A stretch of 64,000 bases of DNA from contig NC_091124.1 of NCBI RefSeq assembly GCF_040183065.1, positions 63,136,001-63,200,000 of the forward strand, given 5' to 3'. Below, piece after piece: positions 51,800 to 62,880 of this stretch. The number at the start of each line of letters is the position of its first letter. Position 1 is the stretch's first letter. The notes beneath the pieces were generated by a model, which had not been told where the DNA came from, did no database searches, and saw nothing but the letters and a program-made list of their open reading frames with translations. The stretch is from Periplaneta americana (lineage: Eukaryota; Arthropoda; Insecta; Blattodea; Blattidae). Made by a program: the position numbers and the translations under genes.

Positions 51800-53490
51800 A
51801 ATGTTCAGAACACTTTGTCCATGCCCGTCTTCATTATGGGCGTGTGCTACATTCTTCAATCTCGCACGTAATGCATTTCATGGTCACTGAGACCATACAC
51901 AGCCTCAACTTATCAGATGTAATTAGTCTCTATATGCCGCCATGGGCACTTGGAAAATGACCGACCAGATCCAATAAATGTGATAGCAAATCATTTCGTC
52001 AACTTGTAACGTATGACTTACTTGTGTAAACAACATTTGCTGCATGACCTTGATGTGATAACAGTCAATAAGAGACGAAGAAGCCATCAAGCCATCTGAT
52101 TAGCCGTCCGACAGCTCCCGATTATCTTAATGTTATCTTCGTAGAGAGAAATCACTTTTATTAATAACTTCTACGCCTGATGACGGAGGACAATCAGCAG
52201 TTATTTCTGTCTCAGGAATCGTGCCGAAAGTGCGATACCTGCAGGAAGCTCCATCAAGGTCAGCCAAGTTGTCTTAAGTAGATACTCCAGTCCATATAAA
52301 TAGTTTCTGTTTTGCCCGTAATACCAGATAAGGATTCTAAACACGGCACGTTTACTGTTGTTCATGACATGCGTTTGTGTCGCCTGCGATTGGAGGAAGT
52401 TGGGTAGGATAACAGCCAATCCTGTGGGTGAATTTCATTTTGTGACTCAGAGTTATGTAGTGTCTGCGGAAAAATTTAACAGTTATGCTATGTAAAAGAA
52501 ATGGCCACGGACCTACATGTCCTTCCCTATAAGTTTCCGAAATTTTGCGACTTAAATTCTCGACATAAATGCCCTGGCTCAGCTTCCATATACTACCCGT
52601 TACATGAGCGAGGTTACTGTTCACACTTCAGGAGAATATCCGACCAAGGAATGTGAGTTTTTTTCCTCCACTCTTATAATCAACCCCCTATACGGACCCG
52701 GCCGGCCAATGACAACCTTGTTTGTATCAGACGGCCATTGACTGAACCTTGTTCGTCCCACTCGGCCAATGACACCAGTCCCATCCGCTTGCTCCTTCAA
52801 AGACGTTGAGTTACTAGCTTAGCCTATCCTCTAACCCCACAAAAACCATTCTCCCCTCGCAAGGATTCTCTCGTGCTCTACTCGCATTATGAAAGTACGG
52901 GGAACCTTTCAATTTGGGCGTTTCTTCCGGCGGTCTTGCCTTGCCTTAGCCATCGAACATCACACCTGTTACACGAACGAGTTTTCTAGACTCCACCTGC
53001 ACTGCGAAAGGACAAAGTTCCTTACAATGTGCAGGTTTATACCTTCCGCCATTTCTTTCTCCGTCCTACAATCAGCGTTACGAGCACATCCCCCTCCCCC
53101 CGTATATGGTATGTAAGAGGTTAAGTCAATTTTCGACTTTTATCCTTCAAAATTTTCTACAGCTGCTTCAATGGAGCGGCGTAATCCGGAGTGAGACAAG
53201 TGGCCAACAAGCTTGGAGCTCACATACTCAGTTTCTCTCAGCCTGAACTTTCTTACCAAGGACGCGTTTTCGTGTACCTTTTAAATTTCTCCTCCAGTTT
53301 CCTCTCTTTCAATTCAATTCAATAATTCTTCGTTATTGTACACCAAAGCTCATATAAACGGTAGGCCTACATTATGGGACTACGGCGATGTAGGTATATG
53401 AGCTACTCTAAGATGCATCTCCACATTATCTCTTTTCATAGACCAACAATAGTCAGGTATCATCACTTCATCCTACCTTCCTTGATAACA
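51800..53490. other. Unassigned sequence
   Basis: No coding region recognised. Around 52690-52780 ggccggccaatgaca and cggccaatgacacc repeat loosely. Confidence 0.4.
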
Positions 53491-53495
53491 CTTTT

Positions 53496-54023
53496 CTATT
53501 TATTTATTTCTTGATGTTGAGGAACCTTTTCTCCATGTTCTTCGCTATAATCTCCAAAACAATCAGAGAAGAAGTCAAGATGGCTATGAAGGAAATGGAT
53601 TTTAATGCTTATATTATATCCTAAATTTTTCATAGCTACCAACATATTTTCTATAATGTTTTTGAAATCCGGGTGATTCCTATTCCTCAAGAAATTATCA
53701 ACCACATTTTTAAATCCTGTCCAAGTCAGTCCTTCTTTATGGACCATTAATTTTTCAAAGTATTCATCTTTCATCACACTTCTTATCTTGGGTCCCACAA
53801 ATATTCCTTCTTTAAGTTTAGTCTCGGAGAGAAAGGTAAATTGAGAACTTATGTATTTGAAACAATCACCATCTTCATGCAATGCTTTCACAAACTGTTT
53901 CATTATTCCCAGTTTAATGTGAAGAGGCGGCAAGATGATCTCTCGTTTCAACAGAGATTCTATAATGATATTTTTCTTCCCAGGATTCATTCTTGTTATA
54001 GGAGGGCATTCGATCGTGTTCAA
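53496..54023 (-). CDS. Conserved repetitive insect ORF (transposon-associated), truncated
   Basis: 175 codons containing ILPPLHIKLGIMKQFVKALH, FLSETKLKEGIFVGPKIRSV, NFLRNRNHPDFKNIIENMLV and ISIKIHFLHSHLDFFSDCFG. I recall this block (LLPPLHIKLGLMKQFVKAL...SLKIHFLHSHLDFFPxNxGxxSDEHGERFHQD) from many uncharacterised, multi-copy arthropod proteins; function unknown to me. Here the expected GERFHQDI reads GEKVPQHQEINK-stop, a frameshift that truncates the protein. The start MNTIECPPITRMNP is the first Met; the native protein probably begins upstream. Confidence 0.55.
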   Translation of the reverse strand: MNTIECPPITRMNPGKKNIIIESLLKREIILPPLHIKLGIMKQFVKALHEDGDCFKYISSQFTFLSETKLKEGIFVGPKIRSVMKDEYFEKLMVHKEGLTWTGFKNVVDNFLRNRNHPDFKNIIENMLVAMKNLGYNISIKIHFLHSHLDFFSDCFGDYSEEHGEKVPQHQEINK

Positions 54024-54192
54024 TCACGTTTCCTCCGAGTTGTTTGGTTTCTCCTACGTTAGACAAAATGTCTGTGCCGTGTTCGATGTCTATTGCGGTG
54101 TTTGCTCTGAGTTGTTCAGTTTCTGCTGCGGCGAACAAAGCGATTGTGGGACACTTTTCTTCAAATTGTTCGATTTCTGCTGCTACGGACAA
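53914..54192 (-). pseudogene. Acidic repeat frame upstream of the conserved ORF
   Basis: 92 codons with two to three diverged units of the form AAEIEQFEEKCPTIAL / AAETEQLRANTAI. They lie between the 39-residue repeats (54300-54740) and the conserved ORF and are probably older units of the same tandem array. Confidence 0.4.
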
Positions 54193-54790
54193 AGTGACTG
54201 ATTTTTCCTGAGGTGGACAAAATAACTGTGATATAGGTTTGCTCCTCGTTCTTCAATGTATCCAGCAGTTGACAAAGAGACTATGGGACAGTTTCTCTCC
54301 GATTATTTTCAATTTCTCCTGCGTTCGTCACAGTGACTGTAGGACACGTTTTTTCTCCGAGTTGTTTAAATTCCCCTGCGCTGGAAAACGGAACTGTGAG
54401 GACGTTTCCTCCGAGTTACGTTCTTTTGGGTTTTCCTGCGGTAGGCTAAAGCGACTGTGGGACACGTTTTTTCTCCGAGTTGTTTGAATTCTCCTGCGCT
54501 GGAAAACGGAACTGTGAGGACGTTTTCTCCGAGTTATGTCCTTTTGGGTTTTCCTGCGGTAGGCTAAGCGACTGTGGGACACGTTTATTCTCCGAGTTGT
54601 TTGAATTCTCCTGCGCTGGAAAACGGAACTGTGAGGACGTTTCCTCCGAGTTATGTCCTTTTGGGTTTTCCTGCGGTAGGCTAAGCGACTGTAGGACACG
54701 TTTTTTCTCCAAATTGTTGGTTTTTCTTAAGGTGAACAAAGTGACTTTGGGACAGGTTCAATCCGAGTTCATTAGTTTTTCCTCCTACCT
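54027..54790 (-). repeat. 57-60-bp tandem repeat, organised as 117-118-bp higher-order units
   Basis: ctggaaaacggaactgtgag recurs at 54381, 54499 and 54616 (spacing 118 and 117). Each unit has two related halves (ccgagttgtttgaattctcc and ccgagttatgtccttttggg). Units left of 54300 are strongly diverged. With 117 bp the minus frame continues through repeats, encoding a 39-residue unit (SLPQENPKGHNSEETSSQFR...); the 118-bp unit breaks it. Confidence 0.88.
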
Positions 54791-55655
54791 TAGTTTCATT
54801 GTTGCTGTCATATCGCCTCATCATCAACAGTCAAGTGTAAACCTATACATAGTGTATTATTAAAAGTAGCCTATATTACTGTATAATGGACATGTAATGT
54901 GAACGATAAGATTCTCTTTTACATTGAATTACTCAGTGAATAAATGTGTGCGGAAAATACAAAAATTAAAATACTGAAAATGCCACGAGGCCGACCTTGT
55001 AACATCTAATGAGCGCGTCCTCCGCTTGGCGAATGGAAGCTCGCGTCAACAGTGAGTCCAGCTCCTGGGAGTTTAAATGCTGGGACACCATTCTTTAGGA
55101 CAGCGATGTGAATTTGAGCACGTACATGTTAGTGCATACGTCAAGTACTTCAAGTGGAACTCGTGCTATTTTCTTGTTTAAACAAACGCGATAAGGATAG
55201 GCGAGGTGCATATAGCTTAGAGTTGTATGTACGAATGAGAACCTTATAAAAATTATGACAAGAGAGATAAAATGTACGTACAACAGGTCCAATCCTGATT
55301 GGAATATTACTTTTAGTTAAGCGAGCATGGAGGCGGTGCTTGATGTACGACATGCAAGAAAGGAACACAGTATTTTTAAGAAATGGAGTGTTAAACAAGA
55401 TTACGATATGTTCCACGAGGAAAAATGTGAAAACTGCCAATATGCCGATAGGATGAGGTTTATTGCTTAACTAACTATAGACGCAAATCCTAGAAAAAAA
55501 AATACATGGAGGCGAAAAGTACAAGTTGTCTTTACAGCATGGACTAGCCATAAAGGTCCTACAAAAATATAGATATAAAAGAAGAGCTTACAGTGTTACT
55601 CTTAATAATAGACATCATATAAGAATTACACTGTAAAAATACAGATTGTAAGTTC
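54791..55655. other. Unassigned AT-rich sequence
   Basis: Nothing recognised. Confidence 0.4.
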
Positions 55656-55656
55656 A

Positions 55657-55735
55657 AAGGAACCACGCTGTAGCGTCCTGGTTAAGGCGTAAAGCTACAA
55701 ATTGGAAGGTTTCGGGTTGCAATCCCAATGGGGTC
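55657..55735 (+). repeat. tRNA-derived SINE head with (TATG)n tail
   Basis: Box A-like gtagcgtcctggttaaggcg and box B-like gggttgcaatcccaatgg, directly followed by the tetranucleotide run. No further SINE body. Confidence 0.65.
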
Positions 55736-55840
55736 ATGTATGTATGTATTGTTGTATGTATGTATGTATGTATGTATGTATGTATGTATGTATGTATGTA
55801 TGTATGTGTGTGTGTATGTAAGTAATGTATGTATGTATTT
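55736..55840. repeat. (TATG)n microsatellite
   Basis: About 20 units with a few interruptions, starting at the end of the tRNA-like sequence. Confidence 0.95.
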
Positions 55841-56291
55841 ATTAACACTGCAAATGGGTATATACCCGGGGGCAGTGGTAACTAATCACACTCAATAAAA
55901 TTAAACTATGGATTTTCTCCATAGATCTAATCCTTCCGTTCGTACTACGGTTAAGGAGTTTACTCTATTTCTAACAGCACAAGAGGCATTTCATTCAGAG
56001 TAAAGGTGACATGCACGTAGGGTTGAAGTCCGTACTGCCATTAATGCTGATTGTGTTTAAAGGTGGGAGTCAACCTCCCGCTACCTTCCTGTCTGACTTC
56101 GTCTGTTGTGGGGTTAAATTCACCTTAACTTTACATTTACTTATTGTTAGACAATATACGAGATGAGAAGTAAAGTAATTTTATATGTGTAACTCATGGG
56201 GGGGGGGAAGGAACTCTGAGGAGCGAGACGATCAGGTTGTCATGCAAACTATCCAAGTTCGAGTCCTGGTGAGGCCTGAAAAATCCATAAC
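55841..56291. other. Unassigned; possible tRNA-like remnant
   Basis: A G9 run at 56199 and a box B-like aagttcgagtcctggtg at about 56251, preceded by gagacgatcaggttgtcatg, suggest an old SINE. Confidence 0.4.
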
Positions 56292-56516
56292 CCTTGGTTT
56301 TTCTGAACCGACGCATGCGACGTGCGAGGTGCGAGGCCCGCATCACACAAATCCGGACTACACTAGAGATAGTGAGTGGTTTCTGTAACTGCGAGTTGCG
56401 AGGTCTGCGCACCTCGCAGCCATAGAAACCACTCACTATCTCTCGTTTAGTCCGGATTTGTGCGAGGCGGGCCTCGCACCTCGCACGTCACATGCGTCGG
56501 TTCAGAAAAACCAAGG
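56292..56516. repeat. 225-bp palindromic element
   Basis: Left arm from CCTTGGTTTTTCTGAACCGA (56292) and right arm ending TCGGTTCAGAAAAACCAAGG (56516) pair for about 100 bases each, with short differences and a loop of about 20 bases. Probably a foldback MITE. Confidence 0.88.
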
Positions 56517-57029
56517 CTATAGTGACACTTACGACGGACAAGTCTCGCAGTTTGGAGTTTCTTCACCTTCGCAAAACCCACAAATTTTATTACCTTTATT
56601 CCAAGGAGAACAACGTGGATATCTGAAATTTAATTTATTTAAAAACAGCAGAACATAATGAACCGTCATTAATCAATAGCAGAATGCATGTTTTCTCTAC
56701 AGTAATTGAATAAGCCAAAAATGGTAGGAATAAATCGAATTATATAAGAACACTGAACATTTGAGGTTATACAAATATGCATGAATATAGGTTCTTAACA
56801 TTAAACTTAACCCATTGCAGCATAAAGTTATTAATGACTTGAAAAATGTGTTTCTGAGTTTAAGTTTGCTAGTTGGCAATTTAAGAATGCTTTCTTACCA
56901 TTTTTAACTTTATTTACTTTCTGGGATAAAAATTAAGGACCGTCCCATAAATAGGACGGTATGCATAATGGTCAGTGATACAGTAGTTGAATAGAATAAC
57001 CCCTTTTTGTAGTTCAAATAGTATTTATG

Positions 57030-57440
57030 TGTTTATTATGTAGCAAATATATATACATATTAGAATCAGTGGTTCAACTGCCCTTCTCACACAAGCCTAC
57101 GCATTGCACAACACTATTTTATGTGGTAAGGGTAGAAACATTTAGGGTGGAGTCCAATTTGACACTTGCTGCAGATGAACTTTGCTTTCCCTGTACAATT
57201 AGCACATCTTCGCTGAGTTTTATTTTCAACTGGCCAGTGATGTTGACCATCAAATCTTATGTCTCCTGATGGAATGGGAACAATTTTTCCTTAGTGGGAA
57301 CTCACCCCATGCCTTTTCAGAACTGTAAAAGCCAGGAGACGGAAAAAGTTGAAGAGCGGTTCTGGAGAGTTTTGAGGCTTCAATTTTCTGTACAGAAACC
57401 AAGCATTTACTACGGCAACATCAAGAAAATAAGCGAAGAT
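57030..57440 (-). pseudogene. PiggyBac-like transposase C-terminus
   Basis: EWWSIFAYFLDVAVVNAWFL and YRKLKPQNSPEPLFNFFRLL match the last part of the piggyBac catalytic domain (WxxFxxxLDxxxVNAWxLYR), then after a frame change HWPVENKTQRRCANC...ICSKCQIGLHPKCFYPYH, a C-terminal Cys-rich zinc-binding domain. Directly upstream (57440-57593) a Thr/Ala/Ser-rich frame comes from a GCT/GTT/GGT trinucleotide expansion, not from the original gene. Catalytic Asp residues are not visible here. Confidence 0.75.
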
Positions 57441-57593
57441 GGACCACCACTCTGTTGTTGCCGCTGTTGCTAACATCGGTACTGCCAACGCTGGTGCTGC
57501 TGTTTCTGTGCTAGTGATGGTGCTGCTATTGCTGCTGCTAGCGCTGGTGTTGATGGTGGTGATTGTAAAAAAATCCGTAGCGCTACAGCCCAT

Positions 57594-57915
57594 GAAGGGC
57601 CAAGACCGACCAGCCGGCGGCTGGTCTCACGTCCACATGCCGAAACAGAGGTGGACTATCATCCAACCAGAATGGCGGTATCGTGTGGTTAGCACGGTGA
57701 TTCCCCCCCCCCCCCCAGCCGTTATAGCTGGTTTCCGAAACCGGATTTCCGCTACCTATCGTAGCTCCACAAGTGCATGATGATGCTGGGTGGGCACCGG
57801 TCCCATACACTGCCCGAATTTCATGAGAAAATTTCTTCCCCCATGAGGACTCGAACCAGCGCGCATTCCGTAACGCGAGTCCGAGACAGGATTCCTTAGA
57901 CCACGATGCCACGGC
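57594..57915 (-). repeat. tRNA-derived SINE inserted in the piggyBac-like element
   Basis: The minus strand begins gccgtggcatcgtggtctaa, a good box A, and has box B ggttcgagtcctcatgggg, forming an almost complete tRNA-like head, then a body with aaattttctcatgaaattcg. A C15 run lies at about 57703-57717. The tail end is uncertain. Confidence 0.75.
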
Positions 57916-57977
57916 GCGATACGTTGGTGGTTGTAGTAGTAATAATAGTACTTGTAGTTGGTAGTAGTACGATGGCC

Positions 57978-58350
57978 TTATAGCCTGTCTTGGAAATTTT
58001 CATACATAAGCTTCCTTCTTTTCGGACGGCAATAACTTGTGCGAGAAACCTCAGCTTCATTTTTGTCTAATGTACTTTCAAAATGATTTGTTGCAGCTTT
58101 TATGTTAGAAGACTCTGGCATATTTTCATAAAAAATGTCATCTTCATTATTATCATTACATATTTTTTTTTTTTGTAATTCCGCGTTACTAAGTAGCATT
58201 TTACTACCAAGATTATTCAAATTAGCCTCATGCTCGTCGTCCGATTTATCACTGTCTTTATCTGTATCATGGGAAAGTCTGGAGGGGTCACATATATTAG
58301 ACTCTCACTATTATTATTTTGATTTTCCACTAGCCTCAGAATGTCACTCA
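57978..58350 (-). pseudogene. PiggyBac-like transposase N-terminus
   Basis: MSDILRLVENQNNNSESLIY (58350-), then EANLNNLGSKMLLSNAELQK after a frame change, an acidic stretch (NDNNEDDIFYENMPESS) and basic RPKRRKLMYENFQD. N-terminal SD-I...acidic...NNL...L.AE(L/I) is typical of piggyBac-type proteins. The catalytic core between this and 57440 is missing. Confidence 0.55.
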
Positions 58351-58861
58351 TGGTTAGACTGGAAATAAAACAATGTAATGGAAACCATATACATATTATA
58401 AAGAATACTACAGGAGTGCACACGGCATGGCGTCCTATTTTTAGTACGGCACTTTATTTCACCTTGTACCTAGCAACATTTATAAGACAATTTCAATGTT
58501 GTTATATGCCACATGAAAAACTGAAGTATTCAACTCATTATGTGAAAATAAAAATCAGATTTCTGTACCACCATTACACAGTAACTAACAATGAACTTAT
58601 ACGCGGTGCGTCACAAAATATATTAACCTGACATCTTGTAAAAAATTAGGTGGTATGAACAAATGTTCGCGCGGAATTCAAACACTGCAACATCATAATA
58701 CAATGTAATAATTTACCTTCTAAACAATGCCTCCAACAGTACTAAACAAGAAAAAGTTCCATAGAAATCAGTATTTTACGCAAGTCCTATTTTTAGGACG
58801 CTATGGGTTAAGGTTATAGGCCTAATAATTTTATTAACTCTTTTTCAATCAACTCTTATTT

Positions 58862-59140
58862 GTAATAATTAATTGTGCAATTGAATCGGTTATTGTTGAA
58901 AGGAATAAGTCCCTTTTTAAAGTTTTGAGATAATCGAAAAAAAAACTGTTTTGTGGATAATCTATCGAAGATTAAACCAACATATATTGTACACATAAAA
59001 ATATGTGTACAATATATGTTGGTTTAATCTTCGATAGATTATGAACAAAATAGTTTTTTTTTTCGATTATCTCAAAACTTTAAAAAGTGGACTTAGTTCT
59101 TTTCAACAATAACCGATTCAATTGTTATAATTATTAATAA
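58862..59140. repeat. Near-perfect palindrome of about 280 bp
   Basis: Arms meet at about 58999 (tgtacacataaaaatatgtg...). Pairing runs from the centre outward through cgattatctcaaaacttt to ccgattcaattg...aattatt with few mismatches. Probably a MITE; flanking duplication not resolved. Confidence 0.88.
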
Positions 59141-59426
59141 CTGTTCCATGTTGAGAATGAGATGACAGCGTTTGATTGCTGTATTTTCTTGGAGTGAATA
59201 TGCATGAGTACATGCTTATTATCGAAACAGAGATGATGGTAAAAAACGACCATAGGATAAACAAATGAACGTAAGAGAAAAAATTATCGGTTATTAATTT
59301 TAGAGCACCATGCTATGTACTGTCAATATAATCAGATTTTCATAGGTCAGTCGAGTGTCAATGAGCTGGTTGATTGGCTATATGGCGCTCGCTTGAAATT
59401 ATCTCTGTAGTCCTCCCATAAGTCGT

Positions 59427-59480
59427 TAAAATTTGGAATTATTTCAAGAATAGTTAATTCCATATCGGATCTAAGTGGGT
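59427..59480 (+). repeat. Direct repeat partner of 60427-60480
   Basis: ggaattatttc(a/g)agaatagtta(a/c)ttccatat is present at both places, on either side of the element 59733-60421. Confidence 0.75.
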
Positions 59481-59732
59481 ACATGATGTATTGGCATAGA
59501 TCTGTATTCAAGATATAATTACAAGCGGATTAACAGTGCTAAAGTTGGAGTGGAATTTTGAAAAATTTCCTCTTTTTTTTTTTAATTGAATAACTAAAAA
59601 AATAAGTGTATGAATAAAGTTAAAATTTTGGTAACTATTAGGTTGCAAAGATACATATATGTAGCCACCAAAAATGAAAGCTATATGACCAAAAATTTAG
59701 AAAATTTCATTTTCTTTATAGTCTTCGCTTAA

Positions 59733-60421
59733 GGGGTTAGGTACAGCTTACAGCAGTAAAATGTTTGGAAATATTCAACATTTTTTTCCTCCATTACTGT
59801 ATCTTATACAATAATGAAAATAGGTATATGTAAAACACTATCCTTCTGCTATATGAAAATAAAATATATTTTTACGATTAAAGAATTATTTATATTTCCT
59901 TTTTCAAAATTCATAATAGTGGTAGCGTTTCCCTCATAACTCACAAAGTTGTTAACTTCATGTTGTCTCTCTATTATTTTATTACTGAAACACATGTTTA
60001 CAATATCATGCTCTTTCAACTACATTACTCAATAAATAATATTCTTTCTTATTTTGTGTTAGAAGAAAATACTAATATTTGACCATTTTTGGTAATGAAT
60101 TTATTTTTTATCAGACAATGTATCAAAAGTAGAGAAGTCATCTTGCATCATATTGTAGATATGACATGCATAAATACACAAAAAAATTTCATCACAGAAT
60201 GTTGGATAGTTTTTGAGTTATGTGGGAAACGCTTCATCACTGCACAGAGAACTGAATTTTGATAAAAAAAAAAAAAATTAATTGTAAAAATATTTTTTTT
60301 CATATAGCAGAAGGACAGTATTTTACACAAACTAATTTTCATTATTGTACAATATACAGTAATGGAGGAAAAAATGTTGAATATTTCCAAAATTTTACTG
60401 CTGTAAGCTGTACCTAACCCT
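59733..60421. mobile_element. MITE with about 220-bp inverted repeats and TTAA target
   Basis: (A/G)GGGTTAGGTACAGCTTACAG at both ends, flanked by TTAA (59729-59732, 60422-60425). Arms of about 225 bases (59733-59957, about 60200-60421). TTAA duplication suits Kolobok- or piggyBac-type mobilisation. No coding region. Confidence 0.85.
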
Positions 60422-60484
60422 TTAAATGGCTGTAATTCGGAATTATTTCGAGAATAGTTACTTCCATATTGGATACTGTATGGT

Positions 60485-61110
60485 ATTGATGTAGGCTATA
60501 GACACAAGTTCGTATTCAAGATGTAACAGGCGAATTAAAGATACAAAAGTTATTTATCTTCAAAAGACTTAACTGCCACTATGTCAGATTTGTTATAGAA
60601 TTCGAAACAGATTATTTATAATCCATCTCATTAACGTAAATTTAACCAGAATTAGATCAACATTGTACCCATATAACTCAGTTAATAATTTTCCCACCTA
60701 CATTTGAAATTTGAAGCACTCTGCTCATTTCGACAACACAAAGCGTATCGAACGTGGGAAATGTCGGCTCAATATAAAGCAGGGAGTGACGCACATGCAT
60801 CCTACTTCCTGGATCCGTTTATATAGCACTACGTGTGTGACATGGTTCTATTTTAAGTCCGTAACAATAAGTTAACATTCTGCAGACTGCATGGCGAGCT
60901 GACGTCATGAGTGCGTATTTGCGTACCTGGAAACGACGAGCACTTCCTGGGGTCGTGGAGGTTTCGGACGTCGATCCCATTTGACAGCTGCGCCGCCCAT
61001 CACGACCCACACGACTCTTCAATCAATCACAACCGATTTACTACGTCACTCTGCACGAACGGTACAATGAATTCCAAATGACACTTCCTGCATTTTTTCG
61101 TGATAGTTTT
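60485..61110. other. Unassigned sequence
   Basis: A less AT-rich part at 60800-61070 has no recognisable protein. Confidence 0.4.
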
Positions 61111-61115
61111 TCATC

Positions 61116-62427
61116 TTGTATTTAGTAACACGATCACTTTTGTTGACGTCGTACAAAATTTTGTCCAATATTCTTTTGAGAAGATTAACTACATATGTAG
61201 ATGAAATTACTGGGGATCATCAATGTGGTTTTAAGCGTAATAGATCAACTATTGACCAGATATTTTGTATTCGACAGATAATGGAGAAAAAATGGGAGTG
61301 TAAGGGTACAGTGCATCAGTTGTTCATAGATTTCAAAAAGGCATATGACTCGGTTAAGAGAGACGTTTTATATAATATTCTTATTGAATTTGGCATTCCC
61401 AAGAAACTAGTTCGATTAATTAAAATGTGTCTCAGTGAAACGTATAGCAGAGTTCGTATAGGTCAGTTTCTGTCAGATGCGTTTCCAATTCACTTCGGGC
61501 TAAAGCAAGGAGATGCACTATCACCTTTACTTTTTAACTTTGCTCAAGAGTATGCCATTAGGAAAGTCCAGGATAACAGAGGGGGTTTGGAATTGAACGG
61601 GTTACATCAGCTCCTTGTCTATGCGGATGACGTGAATATGTTAGGAGAAAATCCACAAACGATTAGGGAAAACACCGGAATTTTACTGGAAGCAAGTAAA
61701 GAGATAGGTTTGGAAGTAAATCCCGAAAAGACAAAGTATATGATTATGTCTCGTGACGAGAATATTGTACGAAATGGAAATATAAAAATTGGAAATTTAT
61801 CTTTTGAAGTGGTGGAGAAATTCAAATATCTTGGAACAACAGTAACAAATATAAATGATACTCGGGAGGAAATGAAACACAGAATAAATATGAGAAATGC
61901 CTGTTATTATTCGGTAGAGAAGCTTTTATCATCCAGTCTGCCGTCAAAAAATCTAAAAGTTAGAATTTATAAAACAATTATATTACCGGTTGTTCTTTAT
62001 GGTTGTGAAACTTGGACTCTCACTTTGAGAGAGGAACATAGGTTAAGGGTGTTTGAGAATAAGGTGCTTAGGAAAATATTTGGGGCTAAGAGGGATGAAG
62101 TTACAGGAGAATGGAGAAAGTTGCACAACACAGAACTGCACGCATTGTATCCTCCACCTGACATAATTAGGAACATAAAATCCAGACGTTTGAGATGGGC
62201 AGGGCATGTAGCACGTATGGGCGAATCCAGAAATGCATATAGTGTGTTAGTTGGAAGGCCGGAGGGTAAAAGACCTTTAGGGAGGCCGAGACGTAGATGG
62301 GAAGATAATATCAAAATGGATTTGAGGGAGGTGGGATATGATGATAGAGACTAGCTCAATCTTGAACAGGATAGGAACCAATGGCGGGCTTATGTGAGGG
62401 CGGCAATGAACCTCCGGGTTCCTTAAA
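61116..62427 (+). pseudogene. LINE reverse transcriptase, nearly open, one premature stop
   Basis: 412 codons open to a TAG at 62352, then 23 more codons in the same frame to AMNLRVP-stop at 62427. Motifs: [50 protein letters not shown] (motif A), [20 protein letters not shown] (motif B), [14 protein letters not shown] (motif C, YADD), [40 protein letters not shown], and [20 protein letters not shown] near the end. The TAG replaces the Trp of RD-W-(I/L)N seen in other copies, a single-base change. About 20 N-terminal residues ([11 protein letters not shown]) are flank. All RT catalytic residues are present; the clade is probably RTE-like, by overall style. Confidence 0.88.
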
Positions 62428-62441
62428 AGTAGGTAAGTAAG
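61116..62441 (+). mobile_element. LINE (TAAG-tail family), longest copy, 5'-truncated
   Basis: Starts within the RT fingers region at about 61140 and ends tccttaaaagtaggtaagtaagta. A possible imperfect target duplication, tagtaa(c/t)acga, lies at about 61125 and 62444. Confidence 0.9.
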
Positions 62442-62880
62442 TATAGTAATACGAGTTGTTGGTTCTACTCGTATGTGAATTTGGGCACAAGAAATTGACG
62501 TTTCAGATACAACAAAAGATCAGAGATTGTGTGCTTTCAGTATCATTAAGGCAAGTACGAGTATAAGTAACCTTGAGAAAAATTTTTGGAAATTGTACGA
62601 TTTGAAACGTGTATGTGCAGGTGCAATAACAATTATTATTTAAAGTGGGCTATGTGGATGTGAAGGAAATAGTTATAAGATGTTATGTATCAAAATATTG
62701 TCTCTTATTTTGAATAGGCCTACAATAAGAATCCATTCTCCTGTATCTTCACCATAAATGCACACAATAATTCTCTGTCAGTAATGTTTAAAACCTAATT
62801 GTCCTTTCATGTTTTGCCTAAGTTTTTTTAATAAAGAAACTCGTTAATCCTTGTGTAGGATTAGCAATCAACTTTTTTTC
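62442..62880. other. Unassigned AT-rich sequence
   Basis: Nothing recognised. Confidence 0.4.

Larger units (their letters stand above)
56933..58811 (-). mobile_element. PiggyBac-like transposon between TTAA sites
   Basis: TTAA lies at 56933-56936 and 58808-58811. The right end, complemented, reads CCCATAGCGTCCTAAAAATA; the left end carries the related CGTCCCATAAATAGGACGG but lacks the terminal CCCATA. Transposase pieces inside are on the minus strand, and a SINE splits the coding region. Confidence 0.75.

Noticed and set aside
57439..57780. 113-codon plus-strand ORF rich in Val/Leu/Ala
   Set aside because: It derives from a trinucleotide expansion joined to antisense SINE sequence; not a membrane protein gene.
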